From: Solwaraspora sp. WMMD791
Lineage (GTDB): Bacteria; Actinomycetota; Actinomycetes; Mycobacteriales; Micromonosporaceae
Assembly: GCF_029581195.1 (NCBI RefSeq)
Contig: NZ_CP120737.1
Span: forward strand, 5,309,001-5,373,000
Direction of reading: 5' to 3'
Length of the DNA stretch: 64,000 nt
The position numbers were made by a program, and so were the translations under genes. The number at the start of each line of letters is the position of its first letter. Position 1 is the first letter of the stretch. Below, piece by piece: positions 18,029-25,339 of the stretch. Under the pieces are notes generated by a model that saw only the letters and a list, made by a program, of their open reading frames with translations, was not told the origin of the DNA and made no database searches.

Positions 18029-20254
18029 ATGTCCAGTACCGGCGAACATGGCCAACCCAAGGTTGTCATCGCCGTCTGGCCGTGCGACCGCCTGGATGAC
18101 GAGGCCGAGCGCTCCGCTGGGCACGAATCGCATCTAGAGTTGGCCGTTGAGTACGGGTGGCACATTCTCGACGAGATCACGATCCCGCTGTGTCCACTGT
18201 CTGTCCCGCATGACGGGCACCGCGCCTTGGTCGAGGCGGCGCTCAGCAGGGTTGAGGAAGTCCTGCAAGCGGGTGGTGGCCGGAGGTTGTTGCTGTTCGG
18301 ACCTCCGGAGCCGTCGAGGTTTCCCGATGGATGGCAGAATTTCCTGACGGATATATTGCTGAACTTGAATCTCGACAGAAGTCATTCCTTGATCAGGGTT
18401 CTGGAACTACTTCTGTCGCCTGATCCCAGAAGAGCCACAGGAAGCGAGGTGGATTTCCTTGTTGAGGAATTCGATGCCGAGGAGGTTGAATATGGTGGAC
18501 GGCTACAGCATGACTCGGTTGGAGTGCACACTTACAGACTCGTAGAATCATTTGATGGATGGGTAGCCGAGGCGGTTTCGGCGGGAGCGTCTGCCGTGCC
18601 CGCCGGGCACGCTTGGGGGCTGGATGACGTACCGCCACCGCTGGTGCCGGCCCGGACCGGCCCGTTGCCGCACGATGGCTTGTTCGTGCGGCGCAACAAC
18701 GCCTTCGGCACGCGGCCGACGCTGGGTATCGCGGATCTGATCGACCAGGGCGTGCTGATCGACCAGACCCGGATCCGGTTCGACGACTTCGTCGCGTCCA
18801 ACACGGATGGCATCCCGTTGCCAGGTCCGGGCAGCGCTGTCGCTGTGAGCCACGGTTCGACCGCCGTGTCCGGCCCGTTCAGGACCCACGATGACACCAC
18901 CCATCTGGTCGAGATCGCGTTGCGGGCCGGTTCGCAGGCGCCAGCGGACCAACTGGCCGGTGAGTCGACCGGCGAGCCGCTGTCCGTGAACTTCGTGTTC
19001 GCCGTCGACGTCAGTTGGTCGATGTCGGGCGAGAAGTTGGGCGACGCCATTATTGCCATCCGTGAGCTGTACGCACAGCTGCGCGACACCGACGTCCTTG
19101 GCATCATCGTCTTCAACGATCAGGCCCGTACGCTGCTGCGGGCAACTCGTAAGGATGAGCTGTCCGATGATCAACTGGGGCAGATCCTTGCTGGCATGCA
19201 CGCCGATGGCGGCACCGATCTCAACCTCGGGCTGTCGTTCGCGTTCGATGAGATCCAGCGCCACAGTGCGCTGGGTACCGTGAACTGCGTCTACCTGTTC
19301 TCTGACGGTGACCCGACCTCAGGCGAGACGAACTGGGTCACCATTCGCGCCAACGTCGCCGCCCGGGTCCGAGGCGATGTCACTCTTTCCTGCTTCGGCT
19401 TCGGCTCGGACGCGCGGGTGGCCGAGCTGCGTGCCCTCGCCGGGGTCAGCGGCGGACACTGGACCTTCGTCACGGAGGCGACCGACGTCACCTCCGTACT
19501 GTCGGAGGATCTGGCCCGGCGGGACAGCCTCGCCGCGATCAACATTCAGCTGCGGATCGACATCCCTCCGCAGACCACCGTCTGGCACATCTACGGCCAT
19601 GACCTGATCACCGATCCGGCGGGCCGGGCGGCGGTGCTGACTGAGGCTGAGTCGGCGCGGCAGCGGTCCCGTGACGAGTATCAGGTGGAGAACCTGCCCG
19701 ACCTGATCCGCGACGAGCGGGGCATCCGCATCTTTGCCCCTGACCTCGCCTACGGCGAAACGTACTGGGTTGTCGTGGAGCTGCAAGTCCCTGCCGACGC
19801 CGCCGCCGATGGCGCGTTCGGCAGGGCGACCGTTCAGTACCTCGACACCCTCGCCCGCGACAATCGCCGCGTCGAAATCGAGTTGTCGGCCGCCGGCGGG
19901 ATCCCCACAGAGACCGTCCTCACTCACGGCCTCGGGCTGCGGACCAGTGAGGTCACCTTCCTCGCTCTGGACGACCTTTACGACGACGACAAGGAGGCCG
20001 CGACGCGGCGACTCCATCAGCACGCACAGACGCTCAAGGTCGCCTTCGCCACGGTTCCGTCGCCGCAGTTTCGTGACGACGAGATCACTCTGGCCAAGCT
20101 GACGTCGCTCGCCATGAACCTGGGCACCCAGCGGACGTCATTCGAGGGGGCAGCGGTCCGGGGTGGTGCCTTCGGATACGCCGTCTACCAGATGAACCAG
20201 TTCGGCCGGGTCCGCGGCGGCTACCTCTCCCACCGCGGGGCCGCTACCCGCTGA
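18029..20254 (+). CDS. von Willebrand factor A domain protein of the protease operon
   Basis: A 741-residue cytoplasmic-looking protein. Residues 1-180 are an unrecognised domain encoded by noticeably AT-richer DNA. Residues 315-495 form a vWA domain with a full MIDAS metal site: Asp327-x-Ser329-x-Ser331 (FAVDVSWSMSG), Thr396 (GGTDLNLGL) and Asp426 (FSDGDPTSG). Residues 500-741 are beta-rich, then helical. vWA domains assemble protein complexes through the metal ion. A GGAG site (18018-18021) precedes the ATG, which is 10 bp after the protease stop. It may act as scaffold or switch for the adjacent protease. No AAA+ (MoxR) partner, the common vWA companion, is present nearby. Confidence 0.82.
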   Translation: MSSTGEHGQPKVVIAVWPCDRLDDEAERSAGHESHLELAVEYGWHILDEITIPLCPLSVPHDGHRALVEAALSRVEEVLQAGGGRRLLLFGPPEPSRFPDGWQNFLTDILLNLNLDRSHSLIRVLELLLSPDPRRATGSEVDFLVEEFDAEEVEYGGRLQHDSVGVHTYRLVESFDGWVAEAVSAGASAVPAGHAWGLDDVPPPLVPARTGPLPHDGLFVRRNNAFGTRPTLGIADLIDQGVLIDQTRIRFDDFVASNTDGIPLPGPGSAVAVSHGSTAVSGPFRTHDDTTHLVEIALRAGSQAPADQLAGESTGEPLSVNFVFAVDVSWSMSGEKLGDAIIAIRELYAQLRDTDVLGIIVFNDQARTLLRATRKDELSDDQLGQILAGMHADGGTDLNLGLSFAFDEIQRHSALGTVNCVYLFSDGDPTSGETNWVTIRANVAARVRGDVTLSCFGFGSDARVAELRALAGVSGGHWTFVTEATDVTSVLSEDLARRDSLAAINIQLRIDIPPQTTVWHIYGHDLITDPAGRAAVLTEAESARQRSRDEYQVENLPDLIRDERGIRIFAPDLAYGETYWVVVELQVPADAAADGAFGRATVQYLDTLARDNRRVEIELSAAGGIPTETVLTHGLGLRTSEVTFLALDDLYDDDKEAATRRLHQHAQTLKVAFATVPSPQFRDDEITLAKLTSLAMNLGTQRTSFEGAAVRGGAFGYAVYQMNQFGRVRGGYLSHRGAATR

Positions 20255-20309
20255 CCGAGGTGGCCGGTAGGTCTGGCCGATCGCGTTCCTCCAGCAGCAT
20301 CCAGGCCGC

Positions 20310-20703
20310 TCAGCTGTCGGTCTGCTGGTCGATCGCAGCCTCGTAGAAGGCGTCCGCGAGGGCCATGACGACGGCGCTGATGCCGGGGCCGTCGCTGAAG
20401 AAGTAGTCGGCCATGGTGTTGTGGGCTTCCTGGTTGTCGACAACCGCCTCGATGACCGCCGACTGGAAGTCCTGCGACTCCATGAACTGCTTCTTCGAGT
20501 TCACCAACGTCTGGTTGATCAGGTCTGGGCGGGTGAGCAGCCACGTCGAAGCCAACCGCTACACAGGATGAAAATGGCCAAAGGATGCCGTCGAGACGTC
20601 GCAGGATTGTGAGCGGAAGGATGACGTTCCCGTACTGGTTGGGGCGGTAGGGGCCTCGTAGCTGGTCGGCGATAGACCAGATGAAACTACCAAGGGTGCT
20701 CAC
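20310..20703 (-). pseudogene. Remnant of a type I restriction-modification locus (hsdM' / 'hsdR)
   Basis: Two pieces remain. From a GTG at 20703, the frame reads STLGSFIWSIADQLRGPYR and continues to LTILRRLDGIL, the conserved N-terminus of HsdM methyltransferase subunits. Homology stops near 20580. A second frame, 20555 to 20310 (NSKKQFMESQDFQSAVIEAV and DYFFSDGPGISAVVMAL), resembles the extreme C-terminus of an HsdR restriction subunit. The methyltransferase core, the specificity subunit and the helicase-nuclease are gone, as expected from one large internal deletion of an hsdM-S-R operon. Neither piece can be functional. The second piece is assigned with less certainty than the first. Confidence 0.66.
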
Positions 20704-20896
20704 AAGGCTCCATGCGCGGATCACTCGACGACAGATGCAGGACGCCCAGCGCAGGTCCGTGCGTGCCGTGGAGCGGGCGGCGCACAGCCTGCAGCAGCCG
20801 ATGCGTCAGCAAGCATGATCGCGCACCACGACACCCGCCGGCCATCGTGGCCCGCGTGTCGTTGCTCATCTGGTATGTCGATCCGCGTCTGCCTGG

Positions 20897-21316
20897 CTAC
20901 TCCCTGCTTGTCGTGGCGTCTTTGCGCCGCTGGCCGCCGTGGTGCTGTAGCCAGTTGGTCAGCAGTTCGGGCTGGTGCAGTTTGACGTCGCCGTAGGGCT
21001 CCCAACGCAGCCAGCCGGGTATCACGCCGAGCGTGATCAGCTCGGAGCCGTCGCTGTCGATGATCTTGAGCCAGCAATCGGGCCAGGGCATCCAGTCCAT
21101 GAGCCCAGACTCGGGCTGGAGGCGAAGCGCGGCTGCGAGCGCTACCAGGGCGTCAGCATCTACGACATCGGCGAGTAGCCACGGGCGACCATGAGTACGC
21201 CGTTTGCGAGCTGGGCGATCGCCGCCTTGGCGATCGAGGATCTGGACCCGGTGCGCGCGGAGCAGCCTGGCGGGTAGTGCCTCGGCAAGCTGCTCGGCGG
21301 TGACGCTAGGGTCCAC
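20897..21316 (-). CDS. Hypothetical protein downstream of DUF397 gene
   Basis: A protein of about 139 residues starting at a GTG 11 bases after the DUF397 stop, so it is probably the third gene of that operon. The N-terminal half is basic. The C-terminal half is better structured and Trp-rich (SGLMDWMPWPDCWLKIIDSD, GWLRWEPYGDVKLHQPELLT). No family is recognised. Between 20704 and 20896 (193 bp) nothing is recognised. Confidence 0.5.
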   Translation of the reverse strand: MDPSVTAEQLAEALPARLLRAHRVQILDRQGGDRPARKRRTHGRPWLLADVVDADALVALAAALRLQPESGLMDWMPWPDCWLKIIDSDGSELITLGVIPGWLRWEPYGDVKLHQPELLTNWLQHHGGQRRKDATTSRE

Positions 21317-21327
21317 GTGCAGGTCGG

Positions 21328-21528
21328 TCAGTGGGTGTCGGTGAGGGTGGAGAGGAAGGACGTCCAGTCGGCGGGGGAGAAGGTGAGTGCCGGGCCGGCG
21401 GGGTCTTTGCTGTCGCGTACGAGGACTGTGGCGGGGACGTTGGTGGCCACCTCGACGCACATGCCCTGCCCGTTGCTGCGGGTGCTCTTGCGCCAGATCG
21501 CCTGATCCAGGCCACGAGGGGTGGTCAT
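21328..21528 (-). CDS. DUF397 domain protein
   Basis: A 66-residue DUF397 protein with the typical opening IWRKSTRSNGQGMCVEVA, the central VLVRDSKDPAGPALTFSP and the ending DWTSFL. DUF397 proteins are almost always encoded next to XRE/DUF5753 regulators in actinomycetes and include BldB-like developmental factors and toxin/antitoxin-like partners. Its ATG overlaps the stop of the upstream regulator (ATGA), confirming coupling. It probably works with that regulator through direct contact. Confidence 0.9.
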   Translation of the reverse strand: MTTPRGLDQAIWRKSTRSNGQGMCVEVATNVPATVLVRDSKDPAGPALTFSPADWTSFLSTLTDTH

Positions 21529-22397
21529 TCGGGGCTCTCCCTTGCTCCCTGCGCCAGCATCGCCTCCGCCCTCATCCGCAGGAAGGCCAGCGTGTCGGCG
21601 GGTGAGAGCGCGGTCGCACGGAGGTGGTCGAACGCCAGCCCGTGCGTCTCCACATGGTAGTCCTTGTCCAGGTACAGAGCGCCACTCAGATTTTCCTGGT
21701 AGACGACCGTCGGGTGGTTGCTGAAGTCGAGCATGGTGAAGGACACGCCCATGCCCATGTGGGCGCCTTGGCGGAACGGCAGGACTTGGACGGTGATGGC
21801 TGGCCGCTGCCCGATGGCGATCAGGTGTTCCAGTTGCTCTGCCATCACGTGCGGGCCGCCGACCGGCCGGTGCAGTACTGCCTCGTCCAGGACGAACCAC
21901 ATCCGGGGCGGGTTCGGCCGGTCCAGGATCTTCTGGCGGACGAGACGTACTTCGATCCGCTCCTCGACCTTCGCTGCTGGGCCGTCCGGGAACTCGGCGC
22001 TGATGATGGCGCGGGCGTAGTCGGTGGTCTGGAGTAGACCGTTGACGAGCTGGACGTTGTAGGCGCGAAGCTGGGTCGCCTCGTCCTCGAACGCGACGTA
22101 CTCGGCGAGTTCGTGTGGCATGGCGTTGGAGTAGTCGTGCCACCAGTTGTACTGCTGGGCCTCGCGGGCGAGCTGGACCAGCGCTTCGACGTCCTCGTCT
22201 GAGACGCCGTAGAGCCGGAGTAGGTGCGTGACGGTTCTCGGCGTGACCGAGACCTGGGCATTCTCGACGCGCGACAGCGTCGACTTGCCGACCTTCACCT
22301 TCTGAATGACCTGGTCGATGGTCAGATCGGCGGCTTCGCGACGTGCGCGGAGCTCTGCTGCGAGTCGACGGCGTTGAACGCTCGGGATTCCTGCCAT
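21525..22397 (-). CDS. XRE family regulator with DUF5753 domain
   Basis: A 290-residue protein. Residues 8-70 form the Cro/C1 helix-turn-helix (LAAELRARREAADLTIDQVI, KSTLSRVENAQVSVTPRTV). Residues 95-280 form the DUF5753 domain (NWWHDYSNAMPHELAEYVAF, IRVEV-like ERIEVRLVRQKIL, ALYLDKDYHVETHGLAFDHL). It is the usual partner of DUF397 proteins in Streptomyces and Micromonosporaceae, with roles in development and secondary metabolism in the studied cases. It is cytoplasmic and DNA-binding, and probably controls its own three-gene operon. Confidence 0.9.
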   Translation of the reverse strand: MAGIPSVQRRRLAAELRARREAADLTIDQVIQKVKVGKSTLSRVENAQVSVTPRTVTHLLRLYGVSDEDVEALVQLAREAQQYNWWHDYSNAMPHELAEYVAFEDEATQLRAYNVQLVNGLLQTTDYARAIISAEFPDGPAAKVEERIEVRLVRQKILDRPNPPRMWFVLDEAVLHRPVGGPHVMAEQLEHLIAIGQRPAITVQVLPFRQGAHMGMGVSFTMLDFSNHPTVVYQENLSGALYLDKDYHVETHGLAFDHLRATALSPADTLAFLRMRAEAMLAQGARESPE

Positions 22398-22666
22398 AGA
22401 GGACAGTGTGCAGCATGATTCAGACTTTGGCGAGTCCCGCGCAAAGGAATCTATGCGCCTATGGGAGTTGCAAGATCACATTTTTGGTGCCAACGTAGGC
22501 GGTGCATCGAAGGTGGACGGTTGATCAACTGGCCGGCTGCTGGGTAGCGGGGAGCGGCGAGTTCATGATCGTTTCCCGTTGCGTTTCGCTGTATTCCCAG
22601 GTGGTCGGGCGGGTCGCGGCAACGGCCCGCCCGGCTGCCTCCCCAGCCCAATCGGAAGGGTTGATC

Positions 22667-22795
22667 ATGATCGTGTTCAGTGCCCTGGCTTCCGGAGTCC
22701 TGCTCGGGTTCTTCGTCGGGCTGTTCTGCTTCAAGGTCAAATCCCGGTGGTGCCCGGTCTGCGGTCGATGGACCGTGCCGGCGGCCCATAGGTAG
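22667..22795 (+). CDS. Small membrane protein with CxxC motif
   Basis: A 42-residue protein with a GGAAGGG site upstream of its ATG. It consists of one transmembrane helix (VFSALASGVLLGFFVGLFCF) and a short cytoplasmic tail bearing a CPVC motif (RWCPVCGRWT) that could bind metal. It is the first gene of a small same-strand cluster reaching 25309. The 269 bp upstream (22398-22666) hold its likely promoter; nothing else is recognised there. Confidence 0.55.
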   Translation: MIVFSALASGVLLGFFVGLFCFKVKSRWCPVCGRWTVPAAHR

Positions 22796-23048
22796 CGGGT
22801 CGGCTGGCCGTTCACCTGCCGATCCCCGGCCCGGCGACGAGTTGATCATCGACGGTCGGGCGAGTGTGCAGTTCGCGGCCGGCCGAGGTTTCCGGTTCCG
22901 GGTGACGGCAGTGGACAAGGGCTGGACGTACGACGGTTGGGTCTGGCTCGCCGGCTACGTGCTCGGACCCGACGGCGGAGCCCGCGAACGCCGCGACATC
23001 TTCGTCCAACGCGCCGGCCTGCGCTTCGCACCCCGCCGGCACCGCTGA
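22680..23048 (+). CDS. Hypothetical protein, start uncertain
   Basis: The convincing part is about residues 50-122: RPGDELIIDGRASVQFAAGR, then VDKGWTYDGWVWLAGYVLGP and REIFV-like RRDIFVQRAGL. It is a compact, beta-rich domain of about 70 residues found in small actinomycete proteins. No ATG or GTG lies close to the domain. The only upstream start (ATG 22680) overlaps the previous gene by 116 bp in another frame, and an in-frame TTG at 22842 would remove the first few domain residues. The start therefore remains open. The function is unknown. Confidence 0.45.
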   Translation: MPWLPESCSGSSSGCSASRSNPGGARSAVDGPCRRPIGSGSAGRSPADPRPGDELIIDGRASVQFAAGRGFRFRVTAVDKGWTYDGWVWLAGYVLGPDGGARERRDIFVQRAGLRFAPRRHR

Positions 23049-23120
23049 CCAGGGCGGCGACACCACGACATGCACCGCGCCTCCTTCACCCGTACCCCCT
23101 GATTGAAAGGTGGTCCTGCC

Positions 23121-23537
23121 GTGCGCAGACTCCTCGACCTGTTCCGCCGGCCGCCGCTGCCCCGCAGCCGCCGGCACCGGCGGCTCCTCGCCGAAATCGC
23201 CGAACACGCCCGCCGCACCACGACGCACGCCGCCGACCGGCGTCCGCCGGTACGGCCCGTCCCGAACACCGCCGGCCACTACTACGGGCGGCCGGTGCGT
23301 CCGTCGATCAGCCCCGGCATGGTCCGCGACCGTGCGTTCGGCGACCGCGTCCGGCGCGGCTGCGACCCCACCGAGGTACGCACCTTCCTGCACCTGGTCG
23401 CCGACGAGCTGACCGCCCTGCGTGCCGAACTGCGCTCCACCCAGGACGAGAACACCCGGATCAAGCAGGCCCTGCGGGACTGGCAGTCGGAGCAGTTCCG
23501 CCAGTCCCACCGGTTCGGGGCGGGGGTGGCGGCGTGA
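23121..23537 (+). CDS. DivIVA domain-containing protein
   Basis: A 138-residue protein. Residues 1-60 are basic, Pro/Arg-rich and probably disordered. Residues 75-130 resemble the DivIVA-type domain with its coiled coil (GDRVRRGCDPTEVRTFLHLV, ADELTALRAELRSTQDENTR). Proteins of this kind in actinomycetes are short relatives of the polar-growth scaffold. A GTG at 23121 was chosen for its AAGGTGG site; a TTG at 23103 is possible. The stop overlaps the start of the next gene (GTGA), so the two are coupled. A structural role in that partner's complex is only inferred. Confidence 0.7.
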   Translation: MRRLLDLFRRPPLPRSRRHRRLLAEIAEHARRTTTHAADRRPPVRPVPNTAGHYYGRPVRPSISPGMVRDRAFGDRVRRGCDPTEVRTFLHLVADELTALRAELRSTQDENTRIKQALRDWQSEQFRQSHRFGAGVAA

Positions 23538-25309
23538 ACGGCGTCGACGCGGTACCGCCCAGCTCACTGCACATCGTCGGAGTCGGCGCGGACCGACGGC
23601 GGGCGCAACGCGTCTTCACCGTCGCCAACCTCGACACCGGGGCGGTCGCCTCCACCAGCCTGATCCCCGGCTCGTTCACCCCGATCCCGACCCCGGGCGG
23701 CACCTGGTGGCTGCCGTACGCCCCGATCGTCACCGACCTCGCCACCCGCGCGGGCATCGCCCCCGCGACGCTGCGCGACCCGGACTTCCCCGACGAACCC
23801 GGCCGGCTCCCGTCGTCCGGGCTGATGCTGCCGATCCAGTGGCAGCCCGGCATCCCGCAGCGCGACCGGCTGCGCTGGGAAGCCGTCGCGCTCACCAACC
23901 GGCAGGTCACGCCGTGGCTGGTCCTGATCGGCCGCAGCACCGAACCGCCGCCACCGGGCGACCCGGCCCGGCTGCTCGGCCGGCTCTGCGCCCTCGCCGA
24001 CCAGCTGCACGTCGACCTGGTCCTCGAAGTGCGGCCCAGCTCCAGCCGGGGCGGGCTCAGCTGGGACGTCCGGTTCGAACACCCCGGCGGTACGGTCCCC
24101 GACTACCAGCACCGCTGGATCGCCGACCTGCCGACCGCGCTCGCCACCATCCCCGCCGAACGCGCCGTCACCGGCCTGACCGTCGCCAACCCGCACCTAC
24201 CCGCCCACTACCTCACCGAGGATGCGCTGACCGCCCGCCCGGTGCCGGTCGGACTCGCCGGCCACCCCGGCGGCCACGACCTCGACCAGCTCGAACGCCG
24301 CATGGTTGCCGACGCCGAACAGCACGGCGGCGCACAGGCCATCTGGCGCAACCGGCACTGGTGGCACACCAGCCTGCGACCCGCCGACACCGCCGGGAAG
24401 TACGTGCGTGGCTGGGAGCCGCCGACCCCGAAACACTGGGGCGAGGCGATCCCCACCCACCCGTGTGGACGCTGCGCCGACCGGGTCGACCCGCCGTTCT
24501 GCCTCGACTGCTACGGCACCCGGCAGGTCCGGCGCGGCGCGGTGCTGACCGTCACCGACCTGCGCGGCCGGACCGTGCACCGCAACTGGCGACCCGACAG
24601 CGCCCCCGAGCCGGCGACTCGCACGCTCACCGACCGGCCGTCCGGCACCACCGTGTGGCAGCTGCCCGAGCACTACCAGATCGGCGCGCTCGCCGCACAG
24701 TTCGGCGTCGAGCCGACCGACCTGACCGACATCGACGGCGAACACGTCATCGACCAGCACCTGCGCAACGGCGTCAGCCAGGTCGCCCACACCGGCGGCG
24801 ACCCGCTCGACGCGTACCTCGGTGAAGTCGGCGCCACCCACGACGGCGCCCGCGTCATGGTCCTGGCCACCGACTGGCCCGGCCCCACCCTCGACGCACT
24901 TGCCGCCGTCGTGCGCGGTCTCGGTCTCGCCCTGGACGTCACCGTCGTCGACCACCGCAACACCGTCGGCCGCCCCGAACTGTCGCAGGGCCACAGCTGG
25001 TCCGTCCGGGTCGTCGACCCCGCCACCCCGCTCGCCGTCGACCCCGTCCCCACCAGCGCGAGCCTGCCCGAAGCCGTAGCGCTCTGCTACCGCTACCTGC
25101 ACGGGGCACTGCGCGCCACCATCCCCGCCGACCAGGAGAAGCCGATGCCCGTCCCACAACAGGCCGCGGCGGCCGGCACCGTCGCCGACACTGGGGCCTG
25201 GATCACCCAGGTACGCCGCCTTGCCGCCAACCGGCCCGGCCAGCCCGCCACTGTCCGGCTCCACCCCGACGGCACCCACACCACCACCACGGCCCAGCCT
25301 CGCGCCTGA
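23534..25309 (+). CDS. Large conserved-type hypothetical protein with zinc-ribbon-like motif
   Basis: A 591-residue protein with no recognised catalytic domain. It starts at a GTG overlapping the stop of the DivIVA-type gene. Near residue 320 is a possible zinc ribbon: HPCGRCADRVDPPFCLDCYG (CxxC...CxxC). Other stretches are Trp/Pro-rich (PTPGGTWWLPYAPI, WWHTSLRPAD) and mixed alpha/beta. The last 50 residues contain Thr/His-rich low complexity. There is no signal peptide or membrane segment. The tight coupling to a DivIVA-like protein suggests a joint complex. The gene ends 30 bp before an insertion sequence, whose arrival may have trimmed the cluster. Confidence 0.6.
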   Translation: MNGVDAVPPSSLHIVGVGADRRRAQRVFTVANLDTGAVASTSLIPGSFTPIPTPGGTWWLPYAPIVTDLATRAGIAPATLRDPDFPDEPGRLPSSGLMLPIQWQPGIPQRDRLRWEAVALTNRQVTPWLVLIGRSTEPPPPGDPARLLGRLCALADQLHVDLVLEVRPSSSRGGLSWDVRFEHPGGTVPDYQHRWIADLPTALATIPAERAVTGLTVANPHLPAHYLTEDALTARPVPVGLAGHPGGHDLDQLERRMVADAEQHGGAQAIWRNRHWWHTSLRPADTAGKYVRGWEPPTPKHWGEAIPTHPCGRCADRVDPPFCLDCYGTRQVRRGAVLTVTDLRGRTVHRNWRPDSAPEPATRTLTDRPSGTTVWQLPEHYQIGALAAQFGVEPTDLTDIDGEHVIDQHLRNGVSQVAHTGGDPLDAYLGEVGATHDGARVMVLATDWPGPTLDALAAVVRGLGLALDVTVVDHRNTVGRPELSQGHSWSVRVVDPATPLAVDPVPTSASLPEAVALCYRYLHGALRATIPADQEKPMPVPQQAAAAGTVADTGAWITQVRRLAANRPGQPATVRLHPDGTHTTTTAQPRA

Positions 25310-25339
25310 AGGGCTGCAGGATGTATTCGTGCTCAGCGA

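Noticed and set aside
20721-21077. 118-codon minus-strand frame downstream of the DUF397 operon.
   Set aside because: It overlaps the 20897-21316 gene in another frame, is His/Arg/Ala-rich and has no start signal.
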